A DNA stretch of 48,184 nucleotides, from NCBI GenBank assembly GCA_964614515.1, contig CAZTPJ010000023.1, positions 1 to 48,184 on the forward strand, in the 5' to 3' direction. The position numbers and the translations under genes were made by a program. Position 1 is the stretch's first letter. Every line of letters begins with the position of its first letter. Shown in pieces: positions 16,379-24,879 of the stretch. The notes under the pieces were generated by a model. That model did not search any database, had not been told where the DNA came from, and saw only the letters and a list, made by a program, of their open reading frames with translations. The DNA is from CAZTPJ01 sp964614515. Lineage in GTDB: Bacteria > Planctomycetota > Phycisphaerae > Phycisphaerales > UBA1924.

Positions 16379-16395
16379 ATGCGTGCCGCGCGGCG

Positions 16396-17694
16396 TTACT
16401 CTCCCGGCACCCGAGTCGCCAGAATCTTGTCGATCCGCGCCCCGTCCATGTCGATCACTTCAAATCGCCACCCACGCCAATCCAGACGCTCACCCTCGCG
16501 CGGGAGATGGCCCAGCAGGGCCAGCACAACTCCCGCGGCCGTACTCACGTCGGGCACATCATCCGCTTCATGTGGTGAAAGTTCAACCGTGGCGAGGAAC
16601 TCAACGAGCGGCAGGCGTCCATCGACGAGCCAGGAACCATCGTTGCGTCGAATCGCCGTTGGAGCGGGTTCCTCACCGCGCCGGGTCATGTCGCCCACGA
16701 GCGAACCGACCACGTCGTTGAGCGTGATCAGCCCCTGGATCACGCCGTGTTCATCGACGACGAAGGCGATGTGAACCCTCGTGGCCGTGAACTGATCCAG
16801 CAGGCGCAGCGCCGGCGTCGTCTCGGGGACAAAGAGTGGTTTGGTCGCGACGGCCGTGATCTTGAAGTCATGGCTGGAGAGAATGCCGTAGGCGATGAGG
16901 TCTTTGATATGGACAACGCCGATGAGGGATTCGATGGAGCCTCGGCAGACGGGAAAGTGCGAGTATGGACTCGTGCCGATGAGGACGCGCATCTCTTCGG
17001 TTGTTGCGGATTCGTCAACCCACACGATTTCGGTCCGCGGCACCATGAGGTCGCGGACGGTCAGATCGCCCACGCGCAGGAGGCGGTTGAAGATTGCGTG
17101 CTCCTGTCGCGTGAAGACGCCCGTGCCCGCGGCGCGCGCCACCAGCGAACGCACATCCTCTTCCGAGACATCCTCGCCGCGCTGCGCCTTGATTCGGGCG
17201 ATCGACAACACCGCGTTGGTCGAGAAACTCAACAGTCGGACAGGCCACGCGCCGATGACCGACATCAGCGCGAGCGGACGCGAGATGATCGTCGCGACAG
17301 TCTCGGGATACGCCAGCGCGAGTCGCTTGGGAACCAGTTCGCCCAGCACGAGCGAGAAGTAGGTGATGGCCATGACGACGATGACCAGCGAAATGGCGTC
17401 GGCCCAGGGCTCGAGGGCGGGGATGGTCGCGATGGCCGTTTCAAGTTTGGCGGAGACCGTGTTCTCGCCATACGCGCCCGCGAGAATTCCCACGAGCGTA
17501 ATGCCGACTTGCACGGTGGAGAGGAATCTGGTGGGGTCTCGCGCCAGTCGCAAGGCCGTGGCGGCGCCCTTGCTTCCAGACGCCGCCGACTTCTGAAGGC
17601 GACTCTGTCGAGCCGTCATCATGGCGAGTTCTGACATGGCCAGCACGCCGTTGATGAAGAGCAGCACGGCCAGGACGAATATGGCGAGGAGCAT
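16396..17694 (-). CDS. CorC/HlyC family CBS-domain membrane transporter
   Basis: 432 aa with the full layout of the DUF21-CBS-CorC_HlyC family. There are four membrane helices in the first 170 residues, with the GELVPKRLAL motif of the DUF21 (CNNM) domain. A pair of CBS domains lies at about 205-330 (VPRTEIVWVD, HFPVCRG, HIAFVVDEHG, GLITLNDVVG). A C-terminal CorC_HlyC domain lies at about 345-428 with DGRLPLVEF and RWRGWRFEVIDMDGARI-like strands. Members export Mg2+ or Co2+, or act in cation homeostasis; the old name hemolysin is misleading. The gene is 43 bp downstream of the PleD-like gene and probably shares its transcript. It converges on the PagL-like gene with only 17 bp between. Confidence 0.9.
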   Translation of the reverse strand: MLLAIFVLAVLLFINGVLAMSELAMMTARQSRLQKSAASGSKGAATALRLARDPTRFLSTVQVGITLVGILAGAYGENTVSAKLETAIATIPALEPWADAISLVIVVMAITYFSLVLGELVPKRLALAYPETVATIISRPLALMSVIGAWPVRLLSFSTNAVLSIARIKAQRGEDVSEEDVRSLVARAAGTGVFTRQEHAIFNRLLRVGDLTVRDLMVPRTEIVWVDESATTEEMRVLIGTSPYSHFPVCRGSIESLIGVVHIKDLIAYGILSSHDFKITAVATKPLFVPETTPALRLLDQFTATRVHIAFVVDEHGVIQGLITLNDVVGSLVGDMTRRGEEPAPTAIRRNDGSWLVDGRLPLVEFLATVELSPHEADDVPDVSTAAGVVLALLGHLPREGERLDWRGWRFEVIDMDGARIDKILATRVPGE

Positions 17695-17737
17695 GACGGA
17701 TTATTAGGAGCGTGCAAAGGCGCGGACGCGCCGTGCG

Positions 17738-18691
17738 TCACGCGGACTTCGCCAGCGTCGTTTCGGGCGAGTCGAGATGCAGAATGTGGACCCGGTTGCG
17801 ACCGAGCCGCTTGGCCTGATACAGGCTCTTGTCGGCGAGATCGACCCACATCTCGATGCCAGACGCCCGGGCCGCGCGAGCACCGGCCACGCCGAACGAG
17901 GCCGTCACCTGTCGCTCGGGGTGTCGCTGCCAGACGGTGTTGGCGATGGTCTGTCGCATGCGCTCGCAGACTCGCGCGGCGTCCTCAGGCGTGGTGTCGG
18001 GCATGATGATGGCGAACTCTTCGCCGCCATAGCGGCACGCCACGTCATGCTGTCGTGATTCGCGTTTGAGAACGCGCGCCACGCCCTGAAGCGCCGCATC
18101 CCCCGCCGGATGCCCAAACATGTCGTTGACCGACTTGAAGTGATCCAGGTCGATCATGGCCAGCGAGAGCGGGCGATGATGCCGTGCGCACCCGGCGACC
18201 TCTTCGGTGAGTCGCTGGTCGAAGTGCGCGCGGTTCCACAGGCCCGTCAGGCCGTCAACGTGGGCGCGATCGGCGAGCATCATCAGCAGCGTGCTCAGCC
18301 GCAGCGCGGATCGCACGCGCACGCGAAGTTCCAGCAGGTCAAAGGGCTTGGTGATGTAGTCCACCGCGCCAAGATCAAACGCCGTCACCTTGTCCTGCGC
18401 GCTTTGCAGGCCCGAGAGCACGATCACGGGGATGTGCATCGTGGCCGCGCCGCTCTTGAGGGCACGCAACACTTCAAAACCATCCATCCCGGGCATGTCC
18501 ACGTCGAGCAGGATGGCCGCGGGCTTGAGATCCACGGCCATGCGCAGCCCCTCCGGCCCGGTCTCAGCGCTGACCAGGACAAGGTCTTCATTGCGCAATC
18601 TCGCCTTGAGCAGACGATGGACGTCCTGCGAGTCGTCGATGACGAGCACGGTGGGTGTCGGTTCGTCGAAGTGTTGTGCCGCGTGCATCAT
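17738..18691 (-). CDS. PleD-like response regulator diguanylate cyclase
   Basis: 317 aa: a receiver domain (about 14-130) and a GGDEF domain (about 140-305). The phospho-acceptor Asp63 lies in LLDVDMPGMDGFEVL, the acidic pair DD is at about 19-20 and the conserved KPF is present. The cyclase signature is GGEEF (222-226), an active variant, and RQHD at 213-216 matches the RxxD inhibitory site for product feedback. It makes c-di-GMP from two GTP when phosphorylated. A doublet ATG ATG at 18691/18688 was preferred; an in-frame GTG at 18709 is possible. It follows an HPt gene by 51 bp, a likely phosphodonor. With the HD-GYP protein at 37824, both making and breaking of c-di-GMP are encoded in the window. 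Confidence 0.93.
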   Translation of the reverse strand: MMHAAQHFDEPTPTVLVIDDSQDVHRLLKARLRNEDLVLVSAETGPEGLRMAVDLKPAAILLDVDMPGMDGFEVLRALKSGAATMHIPVIVLSGLQSAQDKVTAFDLGAVDYITKPFDLLELRVRVRSALRLSTLLMMLADRAHVDGLTGLWNRAHFDQRLTEEVAGCARHHRPLSLAMIDLDHFKSVNDMFGHPAGDAALQGVARVLKRESRQHDVACRYGGEEFAIIMPDTTPEDAARVCERMRQTIANTVWQRHPERQVTASFGVAGARAARASGIEMWVDLADKSLYQAKRLGRNRVHILHLDSPETTLAKSA

Positions 18692-18742
18692 TGGCCGCTG
18701 ATTCCCCACGAGTCCTTCGAGTCAACCGCCGAACCTCGCCGG

Positions 18743-19078
18743 TCACTTGTCCGCGCTGCTCCTGCACATGGCCGACAGACTGTCAACAAGGTGGCGAACG
18801 CGTTCGAGTTGGTCGCCTTGCGCCTTGGCCGCAAGGCTGAGAATGGCGTGTTCGAGTTCTCGCGCCTTCTTCCCCAGATCTGGAAACCCATATCCGGCCG
18901 ACGCGCCGGCAAGTTGATGCGCGAGGCGCTTGAGCGTTTCGTTCTCGCCCTCGCGAAAACTCGATTCAATCGCCCGCGCGCGGTCCGGCAACTCCGACAC
19001 GAACTCGGCGATGATCTCGGCCATGTCCGGGTCGTCGGCGAACTCACTGCGTAGCGGCGGCGTCGATGGGTGGTTCAT
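18743..19078 (-). CDS. HPt (histidine phosphotransfer) domain protein
   Basis: Stand-alone 111-aa HPt protein. The signature LKRLAHQLAGASAGYGF contains the phospho-accepting His54, with the conserved Lys/Arg at -4/-3 and the Gly-Ala-Ser-Ala-Gly-Tyr-Gly helix after it. The four-helix bundle passes phosphate between receiver domains in a phosphorelay. The start has a strong Shine-Dalgarno, GGGAGG, six bases upstream. It is directly followed by the PleD-like cyclase, its probable partner. No hybrid histidine kinase is adjacent; the FHA-GAF kinase at 22224 lacks its own receiver and is an unproven candidate upstream partner. Confidence 0.88.
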   Translation of the reverse strand: MNHPSTPPLRSEFADDPDMAEIIAEFVSELPDRARAIESSFREGENETLKRLAHQLAGASAGYGFPDLGKKARELEHAILSLAAKAQGDQLERVRHLVDSLSAMCRSSADK

Positions 19079-19230
19079 CGGGGTCCTCCCGATTCACCAT
19101 CGGCGTTTCAAACGTTCAGGTTCACCGGTCGATCGTTTCTTCTGGGGTGAATACACCACAGAGGGACGTTATCACACGTCCATGCGGCCCGAACGTAAGC
19201 CTACGCCTCGCTGCGTGTGGTCCGAAATCG

Positions 19231-20016
19231 TTATCGCCGCGCGGAGTTCGCCGCCATCACGTTCTCGCGCAAGTGTGACGCACTGATCGTTCCGACGATC
19301 GCCGCGGCCACGTTCGGCTCGCGAAGGATGAACCCGAAGGCCTCTTCGCGCGACGGCGCCGCCGCGGCGCCGTGGTGCGCCAGATGCCCGCTGCCCAGCG
19401 GCTTCTTCACGAGAATCCCCGTGCGGGCGGACTGGCGAATCACCTCGCCCATCTCCGGCTCCGCCAGGTTATACGTCAGCATGACGACATCAAGGTCACG
19501 CACGGCCATCCGCGCGCCATCGATCGTCTTGACGCTCATGCCCACGGCCCGAATCATCCCGCGCGCCTGCATCTCGCGCAGCACCCCCACCGCCTCGCCT
19601 CGCCCCAGGATGTCCACGTCCGAGCCATCCGAATGAATCAGCACGATGTCGAGAACATCCGTGCGCAGACGTTGCAGGCTGCGCTCGACGCTGGCTCGCG
19701 TCGCGACGGCTGAAAAGTCAAAGCGCGATGTGTGTCCATCGAATTCTTCACCGCACTTGGTACAGATGATCCAACGATCGCGCTGTCCGGCCAGCAACCC
19801 GCCCAACCGCGCTTCGCTCGCACCATACGCCGGCGCAGTGTCGATCAGATTGATCCCAAGGTCAAGCGCGGCCGTGAGCAGGTCACGGCACTGCGCATCG
19901 GTCGGCAGCGCGAACGATGTGGGATATCGCACGCCGGCGTTGCGACCAAACTTCACCGTGCCCAGGCCCAGCGGACTGACGCGTAAACCCGTAGCGCCAA
20001 GTGGTCCTAACTCCAC
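19231..20016 (-). CDS. aldo/keto reductase
   Basis: 261 aa, an NAD(P)H-dependent (beta/alpha)8 barrel oxidoreductase. The catalytic tetrad is complete: Asp59 and Tyr64 (DTAPAYG), Lys87 (CTKCGEEF) and His128 (LIHSDGS). The cofactor end is near the C-terminus (VAAAIVGTISASHLREN). It resembles the short bacterial members related to L-galactose dehydrogenase-like or general stress reductases, and the substrate is open. The start is GTG at 20016 with GGGAGG seven bases upstream. It overlaps the end of the flavin oxidoreductase gene by 10 bp, so they are co-translated and may share a substrate pathway. Confidence 0.88.
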   Translation of the reverse strand: MELGPLGATGLRVSPLGLGTVKFGRNAGVRYPTSFALPTDAQCRDLLTAALDLGINLIDTAPAYGASEARLGGLLAGQRDRWIICTKCGEEFDGHTSRFDFSAVATRASVERSLQRLRTDVLDIVLIHSDGSDVDILGRGEAVGVLREMQARGMIRAVGMSVKTIDGARMAVRDLDVVMLTYNLAEPEMGEVIRQSARTGILVKKPLGSGHLAHHGAAAAPSREEAFGFILREPNVAAAIVGTISASHLRENVMAANSARR

Positions 20017-21233
20017 GGCAGGTCCTCCCGATCCCAGGGGGGGACGGCGATCTCAGGCCGTGGCCAATCCTCCGGCACAAGGCCCGTCGCCGCGGGCGAT
20101 ATCTCGATCGAGCGCCGAATCTCCGCGGCCGCGGCGGGCGCAAAGGCGAGTTTCGTCGGCCAGCACGCGATGATGCGCCCGAACCTTCGCACGATGGGAA
20201 TGTCAGGCCGCTGGCCGGATGGGTCGCGACCCTCCACGCGGTCGATCATCAGCGTGGCTGCGTCGAGCGGCGGAAGATCAAACCACGGCATCACCTCGCG
20301 AAGTTCGTCGCGCGCCGCCTTGATCTGCTCGGCCGGAGTGCGCCTCACGCCTGTCTCGGCCAAGTCCCCACCGATGTACCACACGCTCAATCCATCTCGC
20401 GCCAGCGACGTTGTGATCGTCAGGCGCGGCCTGTCCGACGCGGCCGCGATCCAATGCGCGAACAGCGACGGCAGTTGACCCTTGAACATGACCATGTGCA
20501 GGGGCCGGCGCTGCGAGGCCGTCGCCGCGGCCGATACTCCCGCGCCGGCGAGCATCGGCACGTTGCCCGCGCCGGCGGTCAGGACGACCTGCCCCGGCGT
20601 GATGTGCATATCACGCCCTTGAGCACGAATGCGCACCGACGCTCCGCCATCGCCGATGATGACATCCGACGGACCATCCGCCGCGAGCAGCCACGACTGA
20701 TACGTCGCGCGAAACGCCGCGAGCACCGATGGCACATCGACCACCTGTTCCGCGATGGCATACACATCAGCCGCGGGAGGGGCATCGCGCAGTGGGCCGG
20801 GACGATCGTGGCCGGAAAGTTTTTTGTGCGCGGTTCGCACGGCCGCCGCCGCCACAATCCCCGTCAGCCGTGCCCCCAGGCCCGGCGTCGTGACGAGGAG
20901 ATGATTCTCGCTGAAGACTCGCGCGTCACGCAAATTGACCTCAGCGTCCGAACCCGCAAGTGCGGCCCTCCAGATCGCGGGCATGGGCGCGAGAATCTTC
21001 GACGCGCGCGACGCCGTGCCGCCAAGCGTGTACTTGATCCCGCCGTGAATAATCCCCTGGCTGGCGATCGTCTGGCCCTCGCCAAGGGCAAGCGGCTCGA
21101 TGAGAACAGCGTGCAGCCCGGCCGCACGCAGTTTCGCCAGCGTCCACAGCCCGGCGATGCCGCCGCCAATGACCGCCACATCGACTTGCAGGTCCGTCTG
21201 AGCCACGCCAAAGAATCGGACGCCCGGGGTCAC
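20007..21233 (-). CDS. FAD-dependent oxidoreductase, DAO/GlpA-like
   Basis: 408 aa. The N-terminal Rossmann motif VAVIGGGIAGLWTLAKL (GGGIAG at 23-28) binds FAD, and the segment GEGQTIASQGIIHGGIKY matches the region after it in glycerol-3-phosphate dehydrogenase and D-amino acid oxidase relatives (SSRSSKLIHGG pattern). This suggests oxidation of an alpha-hydroxy or amino acid type substrate, which I cannot name. Start GTG at 21233; a GTG at 21206, closer to the Rossmann motif, is an alternative. The upstream region to the divergent elbB contains hairpin repeats at 21272-21332. Confidence 0.8.
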   Translation of the reverse strand: MTPGVRFFGVAQTDLQVDVAVIGGGIAGLWTLAKLRAAGLHAVLIEPLALGEGQTIASQGIIHGGIKYTLGGTASRASKILAPMPAIWRAALAGSDAEVNLRDARVFSENHLLVTTPGLGARLTGIVAAAAVRTAHKKLSGHDRPGPLRDAPPAADVYAIAEQVVDVPSVLAAFRATYQSWLLAADGPSDVIIGDGGASVRIRAQGRDMHITPGQVVLTAGAGNVPMLAGAGVSAAATASQRRPLHMVMFKGQLPSLFAHWIAAASDRPRLTITTSLARDGLSVWYIGGDLAETGVRRTPAEQIKAARDELREVMPWFDLPPLDAATLMIDRVEGRDPSGQRPDIPIVRRFGRIIACWPTKLAFAPAAAAEIRRSIEISPAATGLVPEDWPRPEIAVPPWDREDLPWS

Positions 21234-21271
21234 GAGTCAACCGAGGGCTTAAACTTCGGAGTGAGATGCAC

Positions 21272-21332
21272 CGACCGCGAAGCGCGGTCGATGGCACAGG
21301 CAATGGGTGGCACAGGCGTCTCGCCTGTGCCC
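21272..21332. repeat. two hairpin repeats in a divergent promoter region
   Basis: 21272-21290 has arms CGACCGCG/CGCGGTCG with loop AAG. 21305-21332 is an AGA/TCT-family copy with arms GGCACAGGCG/CGCCTGTGCC, loop TCT and the flank GGGTGG overlapping its left foot. Both arm pairs are perfect. They lie between the starts of the flavin oxidoreductase gene and elbB. Confidence 0.85.
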
Positions 21333-21431
21333 GTCCGTCCACTGCCGCTCGGTATCAGACCTCCATAGACTTCAGGGAATCGAAGTGACTCTCGTTGTTC
21401 AGCGGTGGTTCAACATGATCGGAGGTGTGTG

Positions 21432-22106
21432 ATGACACAGGTGGCCGTGGTGCTGGCGGGCAACGGACGTGGCGATGGCAGCGAGATTCACGAGGCGTCG
21501 AGTTGCCTGATTCATCTTGATCGTCACAAGATCGCGTATCGGTGTTTCGCGCCGGACAAGCCGCAGGCGGACGTGATCGACCACGTCACGGGCAAGCCGA
21601 CGCACGAAACCCGCAACGTGATGGTCGAATCGGCGCGAATCAGTCGCGGCGAGATTTCGCCGCTGGCCAAACTCGATGTCGATGCCTTCGCGGGGATCGT
21701 CTTCCCCGGTGGGTACGGCGCCGCCAAGAACCTCTGTACGTTCGCCAAGGATGGGCCGAACTGCACCGTCGATCCGGATGTCGAGCGCGTCGTCAAGGGC
21801 TTTCGCGCCAAGAACAAGCCCATCGCCATGTGCTGTATCGCACCGGTCATCGCCGCCAAAGTGCTCGGAACCAGCGTCGGAGGGCCGGGGTGTGAAGTCA
21901 CCATCGGCGAAGATGCGGCCACGGCCGGGGCGATCGCGAAGATGGGCTCAAAGAACATCGCCCGGCCGGTGACCGAGGCCGTGGTGGACACGAAGAACCG
22001 CCTGGTGACGACGCCAGCGTACATGTGCGATTCCGGGCCGTATGGTGTGTTCACCGGCATCGGGCGGATGATCGACGAGTTCGTGAAGATGATCGGGAGC
22101 CGATGA
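21432..22106 (+). CDS. elbB: ElbB-like glyoxalase III / DJ-1-PfpI family protein
   Basis: 224 aa with the typical ElbB pattern. It opens AVVLAGNGRGDGSEIHEA, where the acidic residue of the nucleophile elbow sits (Glu18), continues with IVFPGGYGAAKNL, and has the cysteine nucleophile in IAMCCIAPV (Cys134 or Cys135). E. coli ElbB (also called GlxIII-like or 'isoprenoid biosynthesis glyoxalase') belongs here and shows weak glyoxalase activity; its true role is unclear. Start ATG 21432 has GGAGGT five bases upstream, one of the best ribosome sites in the window. The gene is single, followed by a tandem repeat and the FHA kinase gene. Confidence 0.9.
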   Translation: MTQVAVVLAGNGRGDGSEIHEASSCLIHLDRHKIAYRCFAPDKPQADVIDHVTGKPTHETRNVMVESARISRGEISPLAKLDVDAFAGIVFPGGYGAAKNLCTFAKDGPNCTVDPDVERVVKGFRAKNKPIAMCCIAPVIAAKVLGTSVGGPGCEVTIGEDAATAGAIAKMGSKNIARPVTEAVVDTKNRLVTTPAYMCDSGPYGVFTGIGRMIDEFVKMIGSR

Positions 22107-22114
22107 GGCGTGGG

Positions 22115-22180
22115 TTGGATCCGGTGGGGCGGGCGTCTCGCCCGCCGTTGGATCCGGTGGGGCGGGCGTCTCGCCCGCCG
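22115..22180 (+). repeat. perfect tandem duplication of a 33-bp AGA/TCT-family unit
   Basis: Two identical 33-bp units at 22115-22147 and 22148-22180. Each carries GGATCCGGTGGG and a hairpin with arms GGCGGGCG/CGCCCGCC and loop TCT. It starts 8 bp after the elbB stop and ends 43 bp before the FHA kinase start. A diverged copy of the same unit is inside the LptC/OstA-like gene. Confidence 0.9.
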
Positions 22181-22223
22181 CTCTTGCGTATTCGACGCGG
22201 GATGACTTCGCGTATCCTTTGTC

Positions 22224-23927
22224 GTGCTGATTCTCACGGTCATCAAGGGGCCTGATCGCGGACGCCGGTTTGAATTGCCCGACGATGAGCCGCAACTCAT
22301 CGGGCGTTCCAGCGAAGCCCTCCCGTTGTCCGACACGGCCGTCTCGCGCCGACACGCGGAACTGACGCCCGACGGCGGCGCGTGGTACCTTCGCGACTTG
22401 CATTCGCAGAACGGGACGTACATCAACGGCGTGCGCCTCGGCACGCGCACGCGGCTCAAACACGGGGACCAGATCCAGGTCGGCGCCACGCACATCCTCT
22501 TTGGCCCCCCCGAGGGCGAGCGCGAGTATGACTACATCCGCGTGCTGCTCCCGGGGCAAATCGAAACGTCCGTCGAACGAACGCTGCCGAGCAACGAAGA
22601 CTCCGTGATCCTCGCCGAGCCTGAGCCGCGCGCCGCCGCGATGGACCACCTGCGCATCATCTATCAACTCACCACACTCACGGCCAAGGCGATGGATCGT
22701 CGCGACTTCCTCGGGCAGGTGATGGACCTGGTGTTTGACGAGTTCAAGCCGGAGCGCGGCTTCATCATGCTCGGCGGGGCGAGTTCATATGAACCGCTTC
22801 AGCCCGCGGTGGTGAAGCATCGCACGCCCCCGCTCGACGCGGAAGATGAACGCATCAGCGTCAGCCGCACGATTCTGCAGCATGTCATCCGCCGCGGGGA
22901 GGGCGTGCTCTCGACCAACGCGATGAACGACCCTCGCTTCGCCAAGGGCGACAGCGTGCAGCGCATGGCGATTCGTTCGGCGATCTGCTCGCCGATCAAG
23001 TTTCGCGAGCGCGTCTTCGGCGCGGTCTACATCGACAGTTCGCTGGCGAACTACACGTTTACCGAAGAGCAGCTCGCGCTGATGAACGCCATCGGCCAGC
23101 ACACGGGCCTGGCCCTGGCCAACGCGGAACTCATCGCGCAGAAACTCCAGGCCCAGCGCCTCGCGACCATCGGCGAAACCGTCGCCAGCCTCAGCCACTC
23201 GATCAAGAACATCCTCCAGGGCCTGCGCGGCGGCGCGGATGTCGTCGAAATGGGACTGAAAAAGGGCGATCTGAAAGTCGCCGGCAGCGGATGGGAGATC
23301 CTCAAGCGCAACCTCGATCGCATCGTCAGCCTGACGATGAACATGCTCACGTTCAGCCGTCAGCGCGCCGTGGACATGGAACTCACGCCGCTCGGGCCGC
23401 TCATCCAGGACTGCGCGTTGCTGCTTGAGGGACAGTGCCGCGCGAAGGATGTCGCCTTGATCGTCGATGTTGACCAGGATATGCCGCTGATTCCGATGGA
23501 TCCGCACATGATGCACCAGGCCCTGATGAACCTGATGACCAATGCCGTCGAGGCCGTCGAGCAAGGCGATGGACACGTCACCGTTCGTGCGACGTATCAC
23601 GCGCCGGGTCAGCGGGGCGAAGGTTCACCGGCCGTGGCGGAAATCGCGATCATCGACAACGGCCCGGGCATCTCGCGCGAGCGGCACGAGCGACTCTTTG
23701 AGCCGTTTCAAACGACCAAGGGCTCGCGCGGCACGGGCCTGGGCCTGGCCGTCACCAAGCGAATCGTCGAAGAACACCACGGCCATGTGCGCCTCGACGA
23801 AAGCGACGGCCCCGGCGCCACATTTCGCATCTTCCTGCCCGCCGACCCCACGCAATCCATCGACCCATCCGCAACCGCCACGGCCATGCCCGGCCTCACC
23901 GGGCCAGACCTCGACGCCGTGTTGTGA
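22224..23927 (+). CDS. FHA-GAF sensor histidine kinase
   Basis: 567 aa, cytoplasmic, no membrane helix. Residues 1-95 are an FHA phosphothreonine-binding domain (GRSS 27-30, SRRH 41-44, NGTYING 63-69). Residues about 155-305 are a GAF sensor domain. The dimerisation helix has the phosphorylatable His325 in SLSHSIKNILQG. The HATPase domain shows the N box (437-440), DNGPG (478-482) and GTGLGL (503-508), all intact. FHA domains read Ser/Thr kinase marks, so this enzyme may link Ser/Thr phosphorylation to a two-component relay. No receiver gene is adjacent; the nearest receivers are in the PleD-like protein. Start is GTG, with no clear Shine-Dalgarno. It ends one base from the convergent lipid-kinase-like gene. 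Confidence 0.92.
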   Translation: MLILTVIKGPDRGRRFELPDDEPQLIGRSSEALPLSDTAVSRRHAELTPDGGAWYLRDLHSQNGTYINGVRLGTRTRLKHGDQIQVGATHILFGPPEGEREYDYIRVLLPGQIETSVERTLPSNEDSVILAEPEPRAAAMDHLRIIYQLTTLTAKAMDRRDFLGQVMDLVFDEFKPERGFIMLGGASSYEPLQPAVVKHRTPPLDAEDERISVSRTILQHVIRRGEGVLSTNAMNDPRFAKGDSVQRMAIRSAICSPIKFRERVFGAVYIDSSLANYTFTEEQLALMNAIGQHTGLALANAELIAQKLQAQRLATIGETVASLSHSIKNILQGLRGGADVVEMGLKKGDLKVAGSGWEILKRNLDRIVSLTMNMLTFSRQRAVDMELTPLGPLIQDCALLLEGQCRAKDVALIVDVDQDMPLIPMDPHMMHQALMNLMTNAVEAVEQGDGHVTVRATYHAPGQRGEGSPAVAEIAIIDNGPGISRERHERLFEPFQTTKGSRGTGLGLAVTKRIVEEHHGHVRLDESDGPGATFRIFLPADPTQSIDPSATATAMPGLTGPDLDAVL

Positions 23928-23928
23928 T

Positions 23929-24879
23929 TCACACACGACGCTTTGGCGGCACGAGCACCCGCAACGCGCCCGGAAGCACCTCGATGTCCAACGACGTGAC
24001 GGCCCCATCCGTCGGTTCGCCATCACACTGAATCGGAAAGGGGGGGGCCTCGGTTTCGATGGTGATCCGCCGACCCCTCGCGTACATCAGTCGCGGATGC
24101 CGCGTGTGTAATCGCAGTCGCGCGGCCACGGCCCACGCGGCCAGCCTTACCGGCCCACGCGCGGGCAACAACACCACATCCAGTTGCCCATCCGTCATCG
24201 AGGCTCGCAGCGCGGGGTCGAGCCGCCCCCCATATTGCCGCGTGTTGGCGATCAGCAGCGCGCCGGGGGCCTGTGCCGCCACGACGCCTCCATCAATCGT
24301 CACGGTCCACGCGGGGGATCGGTACGTCATCGCGGTGTGCAGAATCGGACGCGCGTAGGACGCCTTGGTGATCGTGCCGCGCTGCCCCTGATCGAGTCGG
24401 TGAACGACGTGCGCATCAAATCCTGCGCCGGTGAACAGCGCGAAGAGCGCTTCGTTGCAGCGCCCGAGATCGATGTCATGCACTTGGCCCGCGCGAACCG
24501 CCATCGCGATCGCCCGCGCATCACGCACCATCCCAAACTCACGCGCAAAGAGATTCTCCGTGCCCATCGGGCAGTGATACACGGCCGTGGGTGAGTGCGC
24601 CACCGCCGGCAGCGCCCGATGGAGCGTGCCATCGCCGCCGGCGACGACAAGAACGTCCGCGCCGACGAGCGATTCGGCCAGCGGCGTGGGCCGATCGCGC
24701 TGGATGTCGAGCGTGACCACATCGTGTCCATCGCGCGCCAGTGCGGCGGCGCATTGCCGTGCGCACGCCACGGCCCGACCGCGCCCCGATGCGGGATTGC
24801 ACAACACCACGACCCGCCGCACCGCGCCCGCGAGATCGTCATCGCGCACATGCTGCGGCGAAGTCGGAACGTCGATCAT
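23929..24879 (-). CDS. diacylglycerol/lipid kinase family protein (YegS/BmrU type)
   Basis: 316 aa with the DAGK catalytic fold. The N-terminal VVLCNPASGRGRA and the nucleotide-binding VVAGGDGTLHRAL are both intact, and the phosphate-contacting PMGTENLFAREF matches the P-x-GT-x-N-x-FA motif. The C-terminal beta-sandwich carries the conserved (P)IQCDGE near residues 283-289. Family members phosphorylate diacylglycerol, sphingosine or undecaprenol-like lipids at the inner membrane; the substrate here is unknown. Its start overlaps the folC stop (ATGA), making it the last gene of an argG-argH-folC unit, an unusual partner set. Confidence 0.9.
   Translation of the reverse strand: MIDVPTSPQHVRDDDLAGAVRRVVVLCNPASGRGRAVACARQCAAALARDGHDVVTLDIQRDRPTPLAESLVGADVLVVAGGDGTLHRALPAVAHSPTAVYHCPMGTENLFAREFGMVRDARAIAMAVRAGQVHDIDLGRCNEALFALFTGAGFDAHVVHRLDQGQRGTITKASYARPILHTAMTYRSPAWTVTIDGGVVAAQAPGALLIANTRQYGGRLDPALRASMTDGQLDVVLLPARGPVRLAAWAVAARLRLHTRHPRLMYARGRRITIETEAPPFPIQCDGEPTDGAVTSLDIEVLPGALRVLVPPKRRV

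Noticed and set aside
22115..22180. CRISPR-like repeat
   Set aside because: Two units directly abutting with no spacer, and each is a hairpin of a dispersed family; no cas genes.
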